A stretch of DNA of 64,000 bases from Solibacillus sp. FSL W7-1436 (GTDB lineage Bacteria > Bacillota > Bacilli > Bacillales_A > Planococcaceae): contig NZ_JBBOWV010000001.1 in the NCBI RefSeq assembly GCF_038007305.1, positions 1,974,501 to 2,038,500 on the forward strand, read 5' to 3'. Position numbers and translations under genes: made by a program. Positions within the stretch are counted from its first letter, which is position 1. Each line of letters begins with the position of its first letter. Below, one piece after another: positions 50,416-59,503 of this stretch. Under the pieces are notes generated by a model. It saw only the letters and a program-made list of their open reading frames with translations, did no database searches and was not told the origin of the DNA.

Positions 50416-50525
50416 TTCACACAGCGGGCAGAAAGTTGTATACTGTAATGCAGGACTAATTTTCAGGCATTTACAGGCAACCATTTGAACAACGATTCCG
50501 TCCTATAAAGGAACGGAATTTTGAA
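50416..50525 (+). promoter_or_regulatory. Promoter and terminator-like hairpin in the wecC leader
   Basis: TTCACA (50416-50421), 17 bp, TATACT (50439-50444); start near 50451. The transcript would meet a hairpin ATTCCGTCC/GGAACGGAAT (50495-50519, one bulge) followed by TTTGAAA, about 120 bases before wecC. The rest of the 379 bp gap shows nothing else. Confidence 0.5.
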
Positions 50526-50643
50526 ACTGTATTAAATGAAGTTAATCATTTTATTGATAACGAATGCAGGCAAAATGCGTGAAACAAATTATACAATAAT
50601 CAAACAATGAGATATAGCTTTTGAAAGTGAAGGAGAAAAGATC

Positions 50644-51912
50644 ATGACAAAATCAATCTGTGTCGTTGGATTAGGATACATCGGTTTACCAACGGCGGTA
50701 ATGTTCGCAAATCACGGCGTAAAGGTACACGGTGTTGATGTGAATCCGGCAGCTGTGAAAAGTATTCAGGATAAACAATTACATATTGAGGAGAACGGCT
50801 TACAGGAGCGCTTGAACAAAGCGGTCGATGAAGGCTTTTTAACGGCATCAACAACACCTGTCACTTCGGATGTGTATATTGTCGCGGTACCGTCACCGAT
50901 CAATCCGGACAATACAGCGAATTTAGAATATGTTCGTCAAGCAACAGCTTCAATCGTACCTTTCGTGAAAAAGGGCGATTTAGTTATTCTGGAATCAACA
51001 GTACCACCAAAAACAGTGGAAAATGTAATGCTGCCTGAATTAGTGAAGTCTGGTTTAGAAATCGGGACAGAACTATTTGTAGCCCATTCTCCAGAACGTG
51101 TCATTCCGGGACGTATTTTTGAGGAGCTTGTAAACAATGACCGTATTGTCGGCGGGATTTCTCAAAAATCAGCAGAGCTTACGAAAGAACTGTACGAAAC
51201 ATTTGTTAAAGGGACGATCCATTTAACAGATGCGACAACAGCTGAATTAGTAAAAGTAATGGAAAACACGTACCGTGACGTGAACATCGCATTTGCGAAC
51301 GAATTAGCTAAAATGGCTGAGAAGTTAGATGTAAACATTTGGGAAGCGATTAAATTTGCAAACTACCACCCTCGCGTAAACGTCCATTTCCCGGGACCTG
51401 GTGTAGGCGGTCACTGTATTGCAGTCGATCCATGGTTCTTAGTTGAGCTAGGCGGGGAACAAGCCCAAATCATTCATTTATCACGTAACACGAACGATTC
51501 AATGCCAGGTTTCACAGCACAAAAAACACAGGCGATTTTAAACAAAAACGGTATTGCAGGCGCAACAGTTGCTGCATTAGGTTTAGCGTTCAAAGGAAAT
51601 GTGGATGATATGCGTGAAAGCCCATCGACTATCGTCATTGATGAGCTGGAGAAACTAGGCTTAACTGTCGTTTCACATGACCCGCACATTAAGCAAAACA
51701 AACATAAAACACAAACACAAATCATGCAGGAAGCGTTGGAGCAAGCGGACATCCTATTGTTCCTGACAGATCACAAAGAATTCAAAGAGCTGGATCCGTC
51801 AACATTGAACGCAAAAAGCAAAATCGTATTTGATACGAAAAACTGCCTAAACCGCGAAGCATGGGAAAAAGCAGGTTTCCAATTCCACTTACTTGGAGAT
51901 GCGAAGAACTAA
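50644..51912 (+). CDS. wecC: UDP-N-acetyl-D-mannosamine dehydrogenase
   Basis: Oxidises UDP-ManNAc to UDP-ManNAcA with two NAD. The 422 residues of the UDP-glucose/GDP-mannose dehydrogenase family contain GLGYIGLPTAVMFANHG (NAD), ESTVPPKT, ERVIPGRI, NTYRDVNIAFANELAKM, and catalytic Cys258 in GPGVGGHCIAVDPWFL. The last sequence is that of WecC rather than UDP-glucose dehydrogenase. Its substrate comes from MnaA (24111), and TagA follows 83 bases on. This fits uronic-acid-containing cell-wall polymer synthesis. Confidence 0.93.
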   Translation: MTKSICVVGLGYIGLPTAVMFANHGVKVHGVDVNPAAVKSIQDKQLHIEENGLQERLNKAVDEGFLTASTTPVTSDVYIVAVPSPINPDNTANLEYVRQATASIVPFVKKGDLVILESTVPPKTVENVMLPELVKSGLEIGTELFVAHSPERVIPGRIFEELVNNDRIVGGISQKSAELTKELYETFVKGTIHLTDATTAELVKVMENTYRDVNIAFANELAKMAEKLDVNIWEAIKFANYHPRVNVHFPGPGVGGHCIAVDPWFLVELGGEQAQIIHLSRNTNDSMPGFTAQKTQAILNKNGIAGATVAALGLAFKGNVDDMRESPSTIVIDELEKLGLTVVSHDPHIKQNKHKTQTQIMQEALEQADILLFLTDHKEFKELDPSTLNAKSKIVFDTKNCLNREAWEKAGFQFHLLGDAKN

Positions 51913-51995
51913 TATTGTAAATTCGGCAGTGCGTCTAAACGTACTGCCTACTGTTTTTTATAGATGGAATGAATATAAAGAAGGGAAGATAATAT

Positions 51996-52715
51996 ATGAA
52001 AGAAACCGTACTCGGCATTCAAGTGAATACCGAAAGCTATGATGAATTACTTCCAAAAGTATTTGAGCAAATCGAGAAGCAGCAAAAGTCGTTAATCGTA
52101 GCCATAAATCCGGAAAAGATAATTAAAGCAAAGGAAGACCCGGCGTTAAAGATTCTCCTTAATAACGCGGAGTTTCAAATTCCGGATGGTATCGGCGTTA
52201 TTTTAGCGTCAAAAATCCAAAAAGGGCAAATCACGTCACGTGTAACAGGTGTCGATATGATGCTGCGCCTATGTGAAGGAGCAGCTAAGCGCAAAAAGCC
52301 TATTTTTCTTTATGGAGGGAAGCCGGGAATTGCAGATCAGGCTGCCAAGAAATTACAGGAACTTTATCCTTCTATTCAGATTGCCGGCACTCAGGATGGC
52401 TATGAAAAGGATAATCAAAAGGTCGTAGATAAAATTAACGAGGCAAAGCCGGATCTGCTATTTGTAGCAATGGGATCACCAAAACAGGAAAACTGGATTA
52501 ATGCGAATCGTGATCAGCTTCATCCTACAATTTATCAGGGTGTAGGTGGTTCATTTGATGTATTGGCTGGTAATGTCAAAAGAGCACCTGAAGCTTTCCA
52601 GAAAGTGGGGATGGAGTGGTTTTACCGTTTAATGAAGGAACCACACCGGATAAAACGCCAAATTGCCTTGCCTTTATTTTTATTGGAGGTAGCACGTAGT
52701 AACAAAAATAAATAA
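51996..52715 (+). CDS. tagA: WecG/TagA/CpsF-family glycosyltransferase
   Basis: A GT26 enzyme of 239 residues that transfers ManNAc (or ManNAcA) from its UDP donor to undecaprenyl-PP-GlcNAc, at the inner membrane face. It has INPEKIIKAKEDPALKILLNNAEFQIPDGIGV, the catalytic Asp in that PDGIG, RVTGVDMM, FLYGGKPGIADQAA, LFVAMGSPKQENWI and GVGGSFDVLAGNVKRAP. The C-terminal basic region (RIKRQIALPLF) sits at the membrane. ManNAc (TagA) versus ManNAcA (WecG) use is not decided by sequence; the wecC neighbour allows either. Confidence 0.93.
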   Translation: MKETVLGIQVNTESYDELLPKVFEQIEKQQKSLIVAINPEKIIKAKEDPALKILLNNAEFQIPDGIGVILASKIQKGQITSRVTGVDMMLRLCEGAAKRKKPIFLYGGKPGIADQAAKKLQELYPSIQIAGTQDGYEKDNQKVVDKINEAKPDLLFVAMGSPKQENWINANRDQLHPTIYQGVGGSFDVLAGNVKRAPEAFQKVGMEWFYRLMKEPHRIKRQIALPLFLLEVARSNKNK

Positions 52716-52722
52716 TTAAAAT

Positions 52723-52756
52723 AACAATGTAATTTTTGTAATATTACATTGTTTAT
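52723..52756 (+). terminator. Terminator after tagA
   Basis: AACAATGTAAT (52723-52733) pairs perfectly with ATTACATTGTT (52743-52753), then TATTT. Confidence 0.78.
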
Positions 52757-52859
52757 TTGGATTAATGATGCTAAAATGGAAAAAGTAATATAATTTCCTA
52801 TCTTTAATAAAATTTAGACACTTTTCTCTGCAAAGAAAAGAATAGGTTGGTAGCCCGAA

Positions 52860-52891
52860 AAAACGCTCACACTTTGTGTGAGCGTTTTTTT
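52860..52891 (+). terminator. Second strong terminator in the tagA-S-layer gap
   Basis: CGCTCACAC (52864-52872) pairs with GTGTGAGCG (52876-52884) within longer A/T arms, then TTTTTTTATTT. It lies about 105 bases after the tagA terminator with no gene between, so it may end a small RNA or a second transcript. Confidence 0.85.
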
Positions 52892-53152
52892 ATTTGGTAT
52901 ATAATATTCAAAATACTTTATTACGTGCACTTTACAAAAAGATTACAAATAATATAAATTAATTATTATTTTGTGTAGAATAATAAAAAAGGATTGTAAT
53001 TATGGCAGTTTACATATAGAATTTATATTAATTGTTAAAATTTATTAGCAATTGTTATATACATACATCTAAAAGAAATAAATAGTGATGAGAAAAAACG
53101 AAATTATTTGTTTTTTTTGTATTTTATATGTGAATATCCTGTTTTTTTTATA

Positions 53153-53211
53153 TTGACAAAAAAATTCCATACTAATATACTTTTAGGTGTTATCGTTTAA
53201 ATAGAACGATA
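53153..53211 (+). promoter_or_regulatory. Strong S-layer promoter with 5' stem-loop in the leader
   Basis: Consensus TTGACA (53153-53158), 17 bp, TATACT (53176-53181); start near 53188. The leader begins with a hairpin, TATCGTT (53191-53197) with AACGATA (53205-53211), which could protect the 5' end. A ribosome-binding site TTAGGAGGAAATTGTATT precedes ATG. The gap before it (52892-53152) is AT-rich with no gene. Confidence 0.85.
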
Positions 53212-53253
53212 CTGTATGTAAAATTTAATTGACACTTAGGAGGAAATTGTATT

Positions 53254-56169
53254 ATGGCTAACCAACCAAAGAAATATACAAAATTCGTAGCAACTGCTGC
53301 GACAGCTACATTAGTGGCTTCTGCAATCGTTCCTGTAGCTTCTGCTGCACAAACATTCCCAGATGTTGCTGACACAAACTCACACGCTGAAAGCATTAAT
53401 GCTTTAGTTGAAGCGGGTATTATTAACGGATATCCGGATGGTACTTTCAAACCAAACTTAACATTAAAACGTGGTCAAGTTGTTAAAATGTTAGGTAAAT
53501 GGGCAGAAGCTCAAGGATTTGCAGTTCCTGCGGATTACAATACAAAAGCTCGCTTTACAGACTTAGCTGCAGATGCTGCTGACCAAGAGTTAGTGAAATA
53601 TGCTGCTGTAGTTAAAGACGCTGGCATCTTCCTTGGTGATAACGGTGCATTAAACACTGCTGGTAACATCACTCGTGAAAACATGGCTTTAGTTTTAGAC
53701 CGTGCTTACAAAGCAGTAACAGGCAAATCTTTAGTTGAATTAGCTGAAGGTTCACAAAATGTTGTTGTTGGTGATTTAGCAGTTGCTAAAGCTGAAGCTC
53801 GTGAAGAAATTCAAGCGATCCGTAACTTAGGTATTTCAGTAGTAGATAACTTTAAGCCTAAAGATATCGTAACTCGTGCACAATTCGCTTCATTCTTAAA
53901 CAAAACAATTCAAGCAGTAGCTCCAACTCCAGGTGAAGTTACTTTACAATCTGTTAAAGCTACAAACGCTAAAACAATCACAGTTGAATTCAACAAAGCA
54001 GTTGACACTTCTAAAGCTTCAATCGAAGTTTTACGTGGTGCATTCAAACAAACTGTAACAGTTAAATGGGCTGAAGATAACAAATCAGTTCAATTAATTT
54101 CTTCAAACAATTTCCAAACTGGTGACTATACAGTAAACGTTTCTGGTTTATCTGAAAAAGTATTAACTGGCACAGTTAAATTCGAAGCTCAAAAAGTAGC
54201 TTCAATCGAAATTTTATCTGATATCGCTGTAGTTAAAGAAAACCCAGCAACTGGTGTTCTTACTTCTGCTGATTCAGCTACTGTTGGTTATGTAGTTAAA
54301 GACCAATATGGTACAGATATTACAAGCACAACAGCTTTAACAACTAATGCTAATACAGTAGTAGCTGATAAAGGCACAATCACTGTTAAAGGTAATGCAT
54401 TAACAGGTAAACGTTTAGGTGACTTAGTACCAGTAGTATTAATCCACCAAGCTTCAGGTGTTACAGCTACACAAACATTAAAACTTTCTGCTGCAGCTAC
54501 AATTGCTAAGCTTGAAGGTACAGGTGTTGTTAATGCTAAAGGTGAAGCAGTTTCTTTAACTGATGCAACTAAAGCAAACTCAGTATTCTTAACATTAAAA
54601 TTAACAGATCAATATGGTAACGTATTAAGTGCAGATAAGGTTGGAGTAAACGATCCATTATTAACTAGCATTTTAGTAGCAAACCAAAACCCATTAGTAG
54701 CTAAAACAGCGAACGAAATCTCAGTTCAAACTATTAATGGTAAAAACGAATTTGTAGTTAAATTCTCTAAAGTAGATGATAACATTGAATTCCGTGGTGG
54801 TACTGCTGACATTCTATTCATCGCTAAAGCTAACGGTGAAAAATTCTCTTACACTGTAACAGTTAACGAAACAGCAGCTTCTGATTCAATTTCAATTGGT
54901 CAACCTGAATATGCTGTAGCTAAAGAAGCAATCAAGTTCCCAATTACTGTTTCTGATAAAGCTGGTAACTTAATTACTGACGTTAAAGTGTTAACAGATT
55001 CTGTTAAAGGTATTAAAGTTGGTAATACAACAGTAACAGCTTCTAACCTTGAAGTTAAAGACGGTCAAGTTTACTTTATTCTTCCAGCAAGCGATGATAC
55101 TGGTTACAAAACATTAATCTTAACATCTTCAACTTATAAAGTTGGTACATTAACATATGAAGTGCAAGCAGCAGCTAAACCAACTGCTATTAATGGCTTC
55201 AAGTCAACTGTTATTAAGAGTGACCTTGTTAAAGATTTAACATGGGCAGATTTAACTGTTGTAGATCAATATGGTCGTACAATGTCTAATACTGCATTAA
55301 ATGCTAGCGGTTATGATTTCGAAGTAGTTGGTGTAACTGGTTCTACAATTGAAGCTGTTGAGGGTAACAAAAAGCAAATCAAGACTCTTGGTACTAACGG
55401 TACTTCAACAGTTCAATTAGCATTAACTAAAAATAATGTAGTAGTTGATAACACAACTGTGAATGCAAGTCTACGTGTTACAGATGGTAAAGAATATAAT
55501 TCATATGAAATTTCATTAGCATCTGATAAAGTTCAAGCAATTTCTACATCTGAAGATGCAGCTACATTAACTGTAAACGGTATTTTAGATGGCGGTAAAG
55601 TTGCACTTGATTCATCAGAATATACAGCTACTGTTGTAGGTGTAGGTACTGTATCTAACGGTAAAATCGCTGTTGATAAAGATGAGTTAGAAGAAGATGG
55701 AAATTACCCAGATGCTGAATTCACTTTACGTGTTGTTATCGAAGCAACTGGTGAAGTATTAGAGCGTAAAATTACAGTTTCTGCTAAGGCACCTGCTGCA
55801 CAAGAATTATTCTTCACAACTACAGCTGTAGGCGGCGAAGATAACTATGCAACTGCAAAAGCAATTACAGCTGCTGAATTAGTATCTGGTGGTACTGTAG
55901 CAACAGCATTAGAAGATTCTAAAGGCGCTAAAGTTAACTATGCAATTGTTGACCAATATGGTAACGAATCAGTTGTTGCTGGAACTGAATCTGGATCTAA
56001 AGTTACAACTGTAACAGTTGTACCAGAAAAAGCTTCTGATGTAACGATTACTGGTAACGGTACTGCAGGTGCTAAAGTAACTTTAGCTTCAGGCGTAGAG
56101 TCTGCTGTTGTAACTGTTAAAGTAACAATCGGTTCTGTAACTAAAGAATTAAAAGTTACTGTTAAATAA
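53254..56169 (+). CDS. S-layer protein precursor with three SLH domains
   Basis: A 971-residue surface-layer protein. The signal peptide (positively charged KKYTKF, hydrophobic core, ASA-AQT site near residue 31) is followed by SLH domain 1 (~35-78, GYPDGTFKP), 2 (~96-150, ITRENMALVL) and 3 (~170-222, VTRAQFASFL). These bind pyruvylated secondary cell-wall polymer. The rest is Thr/Val/Ala-rich beta sandwich, with DQYG at residues 350, 452, 671 and 900 marking about four Ig-like modules. No Cys is present. Codon use is strongly biased (GCT, GTT, TTA), as in very highly expressed genes. The promoter, stem-loop leader and terminator fit very high expression. Confidence 0.95.
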   Translation: MANQPKKYTKFVATAATATLVASAIVPVASAAQTFPDVADTNSHAESINALVEAGIINGYPDGTFKPNLTLKRGQVVKMLGKWAEAQGFAVPADYNTKARFTDLAADAADQELVKYAAVVKDAGIFLGDNGALNTAGNITRENMALVLDRAYKAVTGKSLVELAEGSQNVVVGDLAVAKAEAREEIQAIRNLGISVVDNFKPKDIVTRAQFASFLNKTIQAVAPTPGEVTLQSVKATNAKTITVEFNKAVDTSKASIEVLRGAFKQTVTVKWAEDNKSVQLISSNNFQTGDYTVNVSGLSEKVLTGTVKFEAQKVASIEILSDIAVVKENPATGVLTSADSATVGYVVKDQYGTDITSTTALTTNANTVVADKGTITVKGNALTGKRLGDLVPVVLIHQASGVTATQTLKLSAAATIAKLEGTGVVNAKGEAVSLTDATKANSVFLTLKLTDQYGNVLSADKVGVNDPLLTSILVANQNPLVAKTANEISVQTINGKNEFVVKFSKVDDNIEFRGGTADILFIAKANGEKFSYTVTVNETAASDSISIGQPEYAVAKEAIKFPITVSDKAGNLITDVKVLTDSVKGIKVGNTTVTASNLEVKDGQVYFILPASDDTGYKTLILTSSTYKVGTLTYEVQAAAKPTAINGFKSTVIKSDLVKDLTWADLTVVDQYGRTMSNTALNASGYDFEVVGVTGSTIEAVEGNKKQIKTLGTNGTSTVQLALTKNNVVVDNTTVNASLRVTDGKEYNSYEISLASDKVQAISTSEDAATLTVNGILDGGKVALDSSEYTATVVGVGTVSNGKIAVDKDELEEDGNYPDAEFTLRVVIEATGEVLERKITVSAKAPAAQELFFTTTAVGGEDNYATAKAITAAELVSGGTVATALEDSKGAKVNYAIVDQYGNESVVAGTESGSKVTTVTVVPEKASDVTITGNGTAGAKVTLASGVESAVVTVKVTIGSVTKELKVTVK

Positions 56170-56226
56170 TAATACTAATTATTATTAAGTAATAATAGAT
56201 ACTTTATTACATTAAGAAATTAATAG

Positions 56227-56268
56227 CTACACTCCGGAAAGTTGAATGTATATTTAACTGAAGGAGTG
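56227..56268 (+). terminator. Terminator of the S-layer gene
   Basis: CTACACTCC (56227-56235) pairs perfectly with GGAGTGTAG (56253-56261), then TTTTTTATT. Confidence 0.9.
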
Positions 56269-56281
56269 TAGTTTTTTATTT

Positions 56282-57443
56282 TTTATCAATTATAAGACTT
56301 TAAAATTTTATTTAATGATTTCAATAAGCGTAGTGCTTTCAAGATATCGATGATTGGATTAATCTAAATATGTAATGGTTCAAGAGAAATTGTTATCAAA
56401 ATGTACATGGTATAACAAAATAGATGCCGAATTAAAAGATATTTAAATACACTTTTATAATCCGATTGAGAGCCATAGTAATCCTCTAAAGAAAAAGCAG
56501 TCGACATATTAGAGAAAATACAGTATCTGGGCATGATAATTTCGATCTATTAAATTCAACTGGGGTTTGCAGTAGAAAGATATTTTTCGTTATAAGATTT
56601 GGATTAGAAGTAATTTAGAAAGGACGCCTGTTTAATTTGTGACAATGAGGAAGCTGCTTCATTTGCTGAAAATAGAAAATTATACACATAAATTAAATTT
56701 GCTTATAAGAGCTCATAACGATGAATTAGACTGATGGGACACAAAGGACAAAGATGTTACAATGGTTGTTCTAGACTGTTACTGAATTAGAATGGGTGTA
56801 ATACATACGGACATATGGATTGAGTTAGTGATTGCATGGGGAAATCGCCAGTAGCTATTTGAGGAGTAATGAAAAAGGCCCTTAGCGCTAAGTACAAAAC
56901 TTCTTGAAGACAGCAATTAATTGTATTGGAATTTAAAAATAAAGTGAATCGTGTATTAAATATTTTCATTATTAAAGGAAGAATGAAAATGGTGGAAACT
57001 ATGTAGTGCACAAAGAAATTATTATTATTCATATCTTTCATCTTATAGAAAAAATGATACCTTTAATTTTTAAATATGAAATTAACTGAAGCTTTGGATG
57101 GTCGCTCGCTAGTTTTAACATCCAATTCATTCAAGAGCCAAAGTTTCCGCTAAGTTAATGTAATGTAATGTATAGGATAAAAATTATTTGTATTAACAAC
57201 GCAATTCTTTTTAGTATTTATACCGTTTACTTGAGTATTCGTTTAATAAGATTACAAGGTTCGGTTTCATAATTGGTAAATAGATTCCAAAAAGTTAAAA
57301 TAAAATTTCAAGTGTTAGTATTTCATAGGTTTATTTGTTTTTTCTCAAAGTAAAGGAGAGAATAATGTGATTGTCCGGATAGGGACATAAATTTAGTGTA
57401 TAATAGAAACGTTATTTTAAATATAAATAAAGGATTGTGAAAG
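56282..57443. other. AT-rich region without an intact gene, probable decayed sequence
   Basis: About 1.16 kb with no frame longer than ~85 codons and no credible ribosome-binding site plus start. Short stretches look like broken coding sequence: near 56625-56690 one frame reads KDACLICDNEEAASFAENRK, and near 56870-57005 another reads VMKKALSAKYKTS, then EFKNKVNRVLN, each ended by stops. This could be the remains of one or more genes. It separates the S-layer gene from the polysaccharide locus. A TATAAT-like sequence at 57400-57405 may serve the next gene. Confidence 0.45.
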
Positions 57444-57941
57444 ATGAGGCTAACAGAAAACAATAGAAGATATATATTATTGAGTATAGTAGCGTTTATA
57501 ATCATTGGAATTTTTACTGCGAAGTATATTGGTAATAAGCAAGATGAGCAGTTTATGTATGAAGAAAGGTTATATAACCAAGCGAGTAATTCATATCAAG
57601 AAGGTAATTATAGTGAGGCTTTATTGTATATGAATGAATTACTAAAGTTACAGCCGGGCTCAGAAGCAGTTAATTACTTAGGGGCACTAATAACTATGAA
57701 TAATGCAGAATTTAAGCAAGCTTCTATTTTATTTCAAAAAACTATGGATATAAATCCTTATAGAGTGGAAGATTCAATATTCCTAGCACAGTACGGTGAA
57801 GTATTATTAGAATTAAAGCAATATGGTGATGCAAAATCTGTTTTTGAAAAATCTTATGAATGGTCTTGGAAATTAGATAATTCACAAGAATTTCAAGAGT
57901 ATTTGAAACAGTATTTAACTCAAATCGAGAAATATAGTTAG
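57444..57941 (+). CDS. Membrane-anchored tetratricopeptide-repeat protein
   Basis: A 165-residue protein with one N-terminal membrane helix (about residues 11-30), then TPR-like helical repeats: YNQASNSYQEGNYSEALLYMNELLKLQPGSE (~43-75), AVNYLGALITMNNAEFKQASILFQKTMDINP (~76-106), and AQYGEVLLELKQYGDAKSVFEKSYEW (~114-140). It probably scaffolds partners on the outer membrane face. It is followed 14 bases on by the O-antigen ligase-like gene, so it belongs to the polysaccharide operon. No RNA or enzyme motif is visible. Confidence 0.8.
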   Translation: MRLTENNRRYILLSIVAFIIIGIFTAKYIGNKQDEQFMYEERLYNQASNSYQEGNYSEALLYMNELLKLQPGSEAVNYLGALITMNNAEFKQASILFQKTMDINPYRVEDSIFLAQYGEVLLELKQYGDAKSVFEKSYEWSWKLDNSQEFQEYLKQYLTQIEKYS

Positions 57942-57955
57942 AAAGGGGAATTAAT

Positions 57956-59503
57956 GTGACATTATTTTATGAAGAACTACATAAATCCAACTCTTTTGAT
58001 GATGAGCAAGAAAATGAGCAGGCAAGAGCAAATATCGATAAGTGGATTTTTAGAATATTATTATTTTTAATTGGCTTTATGCCACTAATTGTATTAGCAA
58101 ACGGAGAAGAAGTAATTAGTTCTATAATTTCAAATATAGATTTGCTATCTTCAGGAGTTAAAGGAGAGTTATTCACACATTATAAGGCATTATTACTTAT
58201 TTTTGGGACGATTATTACTAGTGGATTATTTTTAGCTAAAATAATTTTTATGAGAGGTTCAATTCGTAAAACAAAACTAAATTATATATTAAGTCTGTTC
58301 TCTGTGGTACTTATCTTGTCGACGATTATGTCTCCGAATGTAACGATTGCATTAAATGGTCAATTTAATCGATCAGATGGTGCAATTAGTTGGTTATGTT
58401 ACTTGGCATTAATATTTATATCTATGAATATAGAATATCCTAAAAATGTTGTCCGTTATATTATGTATACATTGATGCCTTTTGTTTATGTTAATTTGTA
58501 TATTATAACAATGTACTTTTATGACAAAAATTTATTAGAACAGAATTGGCTTCAAAAGCTAGTTTCTATTACACTTCCTGCAGGAGCTTCTATTTCAGAA
58601 GGGGCAGTGCTTGTCGGGACGCTTAATCAGTGGAACTATATGAGTGGTATGTTTGCGATATTGACAGTAATGTTTTTAGCATGGTCTATAACTTCAACAA
58701 GATGGGCTGATTCAATTTTAGGCGCAGTTACTTCCAGTGTTTCAATTTTAGTGATGTTTATGGCTATGTCAACTAGTGGTTTCTTAACTATAATAGCTAC
58801 TATCCCATTTTTCATCTTAATCCTAATTAAAATGAATGGAAAGAAAAAAGCTATTATTAGTCTATTATTATTTTTGTCTGTTACTGCACCGATATTTCAC
58901 ATTTTATCCATTAAAAATCCAAATATATGGTCCGAATCATTTGGATATTTTTTGAAATCAAATCCATATGAATTACAAGAAGTATCTTCATTAATTTTCA
59001 AAGAAAATACAGCCCATGCTTCCGAAAGTGTTGTTGAGTTACCAATTTTGCCCGAAAGAGGTGGGAGTGCGGGTACGGGTCGTCTATATATATGGGAAAA
59101 GGGTTTAGGCTTAGTTCAAGATAGGCCACTTTTAGGGTATGGAATGGATACTTTTATGTATCATTTCCCTCATTATAATATTGATGCAAGATCAGGGAAC
59201 TGGAATGAAGAAATAATAGTAGACAAACCCCATAATACATATTTAGGCGTCTTATATGGCGCAGGATTATTTGGGTTTTTATCATTAATTTTAATTGCAG
59301 GAACTACGTTATTGAAATTTATAAGGCTATTATTTAAAGATACAGTTAACTTAATAGTGTTAGGTATTGGTGGGGGAGCATATTTTGTTCAAGCTCTATT
59401 TAATGATTCATTACCAAGTACTACTGGTGTAATATTTATAATAATGGGGATTTTCTTAGGTGCGATATTAAAATTAAATGTTTCTGAAGGAGAGAAGGTA
59501 TAG
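57956..59503 (+). CDS. O-antigen ligase/polymerase-like membrane protein (Wzy/WaaL family)
   Basis: A 515-residue multi-pass protein (about 11-12 hydrophobic segments) with a large external loop (~330-400). The loop contains GRLYIWEKGLGLVQDRPLLGYGMDTFMYHFP and KPHNTYLGVLYGAGLFG. The R-x-x-x-W, G-x-G and H-N-x-x-L pattern is that of the Wzy_C/O-antigen ligase family. It would join or polymerise lipid-linked repeat units outside the membrane. It starts with GTG after GAAAGGGGAATTAAT. Its stop overlaps the next start. Confidence 0.85.
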   Translation: MTLFYEELHKSNSFDDEQENEQARANIDKWIFRILLFLIGFMPLIVLANGEEVISSIISNIDLLSSGVKGELFTHYKALLLIFGTIITSGLFLAKIIFMRGSIRKTKLNYILSLFSVVLILSTIMSPNVTIALNGQFNRSDGAISWLCYLALIFISMNIEYPKNVVRYIMYTLMPFVYVNLYIITMYFYDKNLLEQNWLQKLVSITLPAGASISEGAVLVGTLNQWNYMSGMFAILTVMFLAWSITSTRWADSILGAVTSSVSILVMFMAMSTSGFLTIIATIPFFILILIKMNGKKKAIISLLLFLSVTAPIFHILSIKNPNIWSESFGYFLKSNPYELQEVSSLIFKENTAHASESVVELPILPERGGSAGTGRLYIWEKGLGLVQDRPLLGYGMDTFMYHFPHYNIDARSGNWNEEIIVDKPHNTYLGVLYGAGLFGFLSLILIAGTTLLKFIRLLFKDTVNLIVLGIGGGAYFVQALFNDSLPSTTGVIFIIMGIFLGAILKLNVSEGEKV

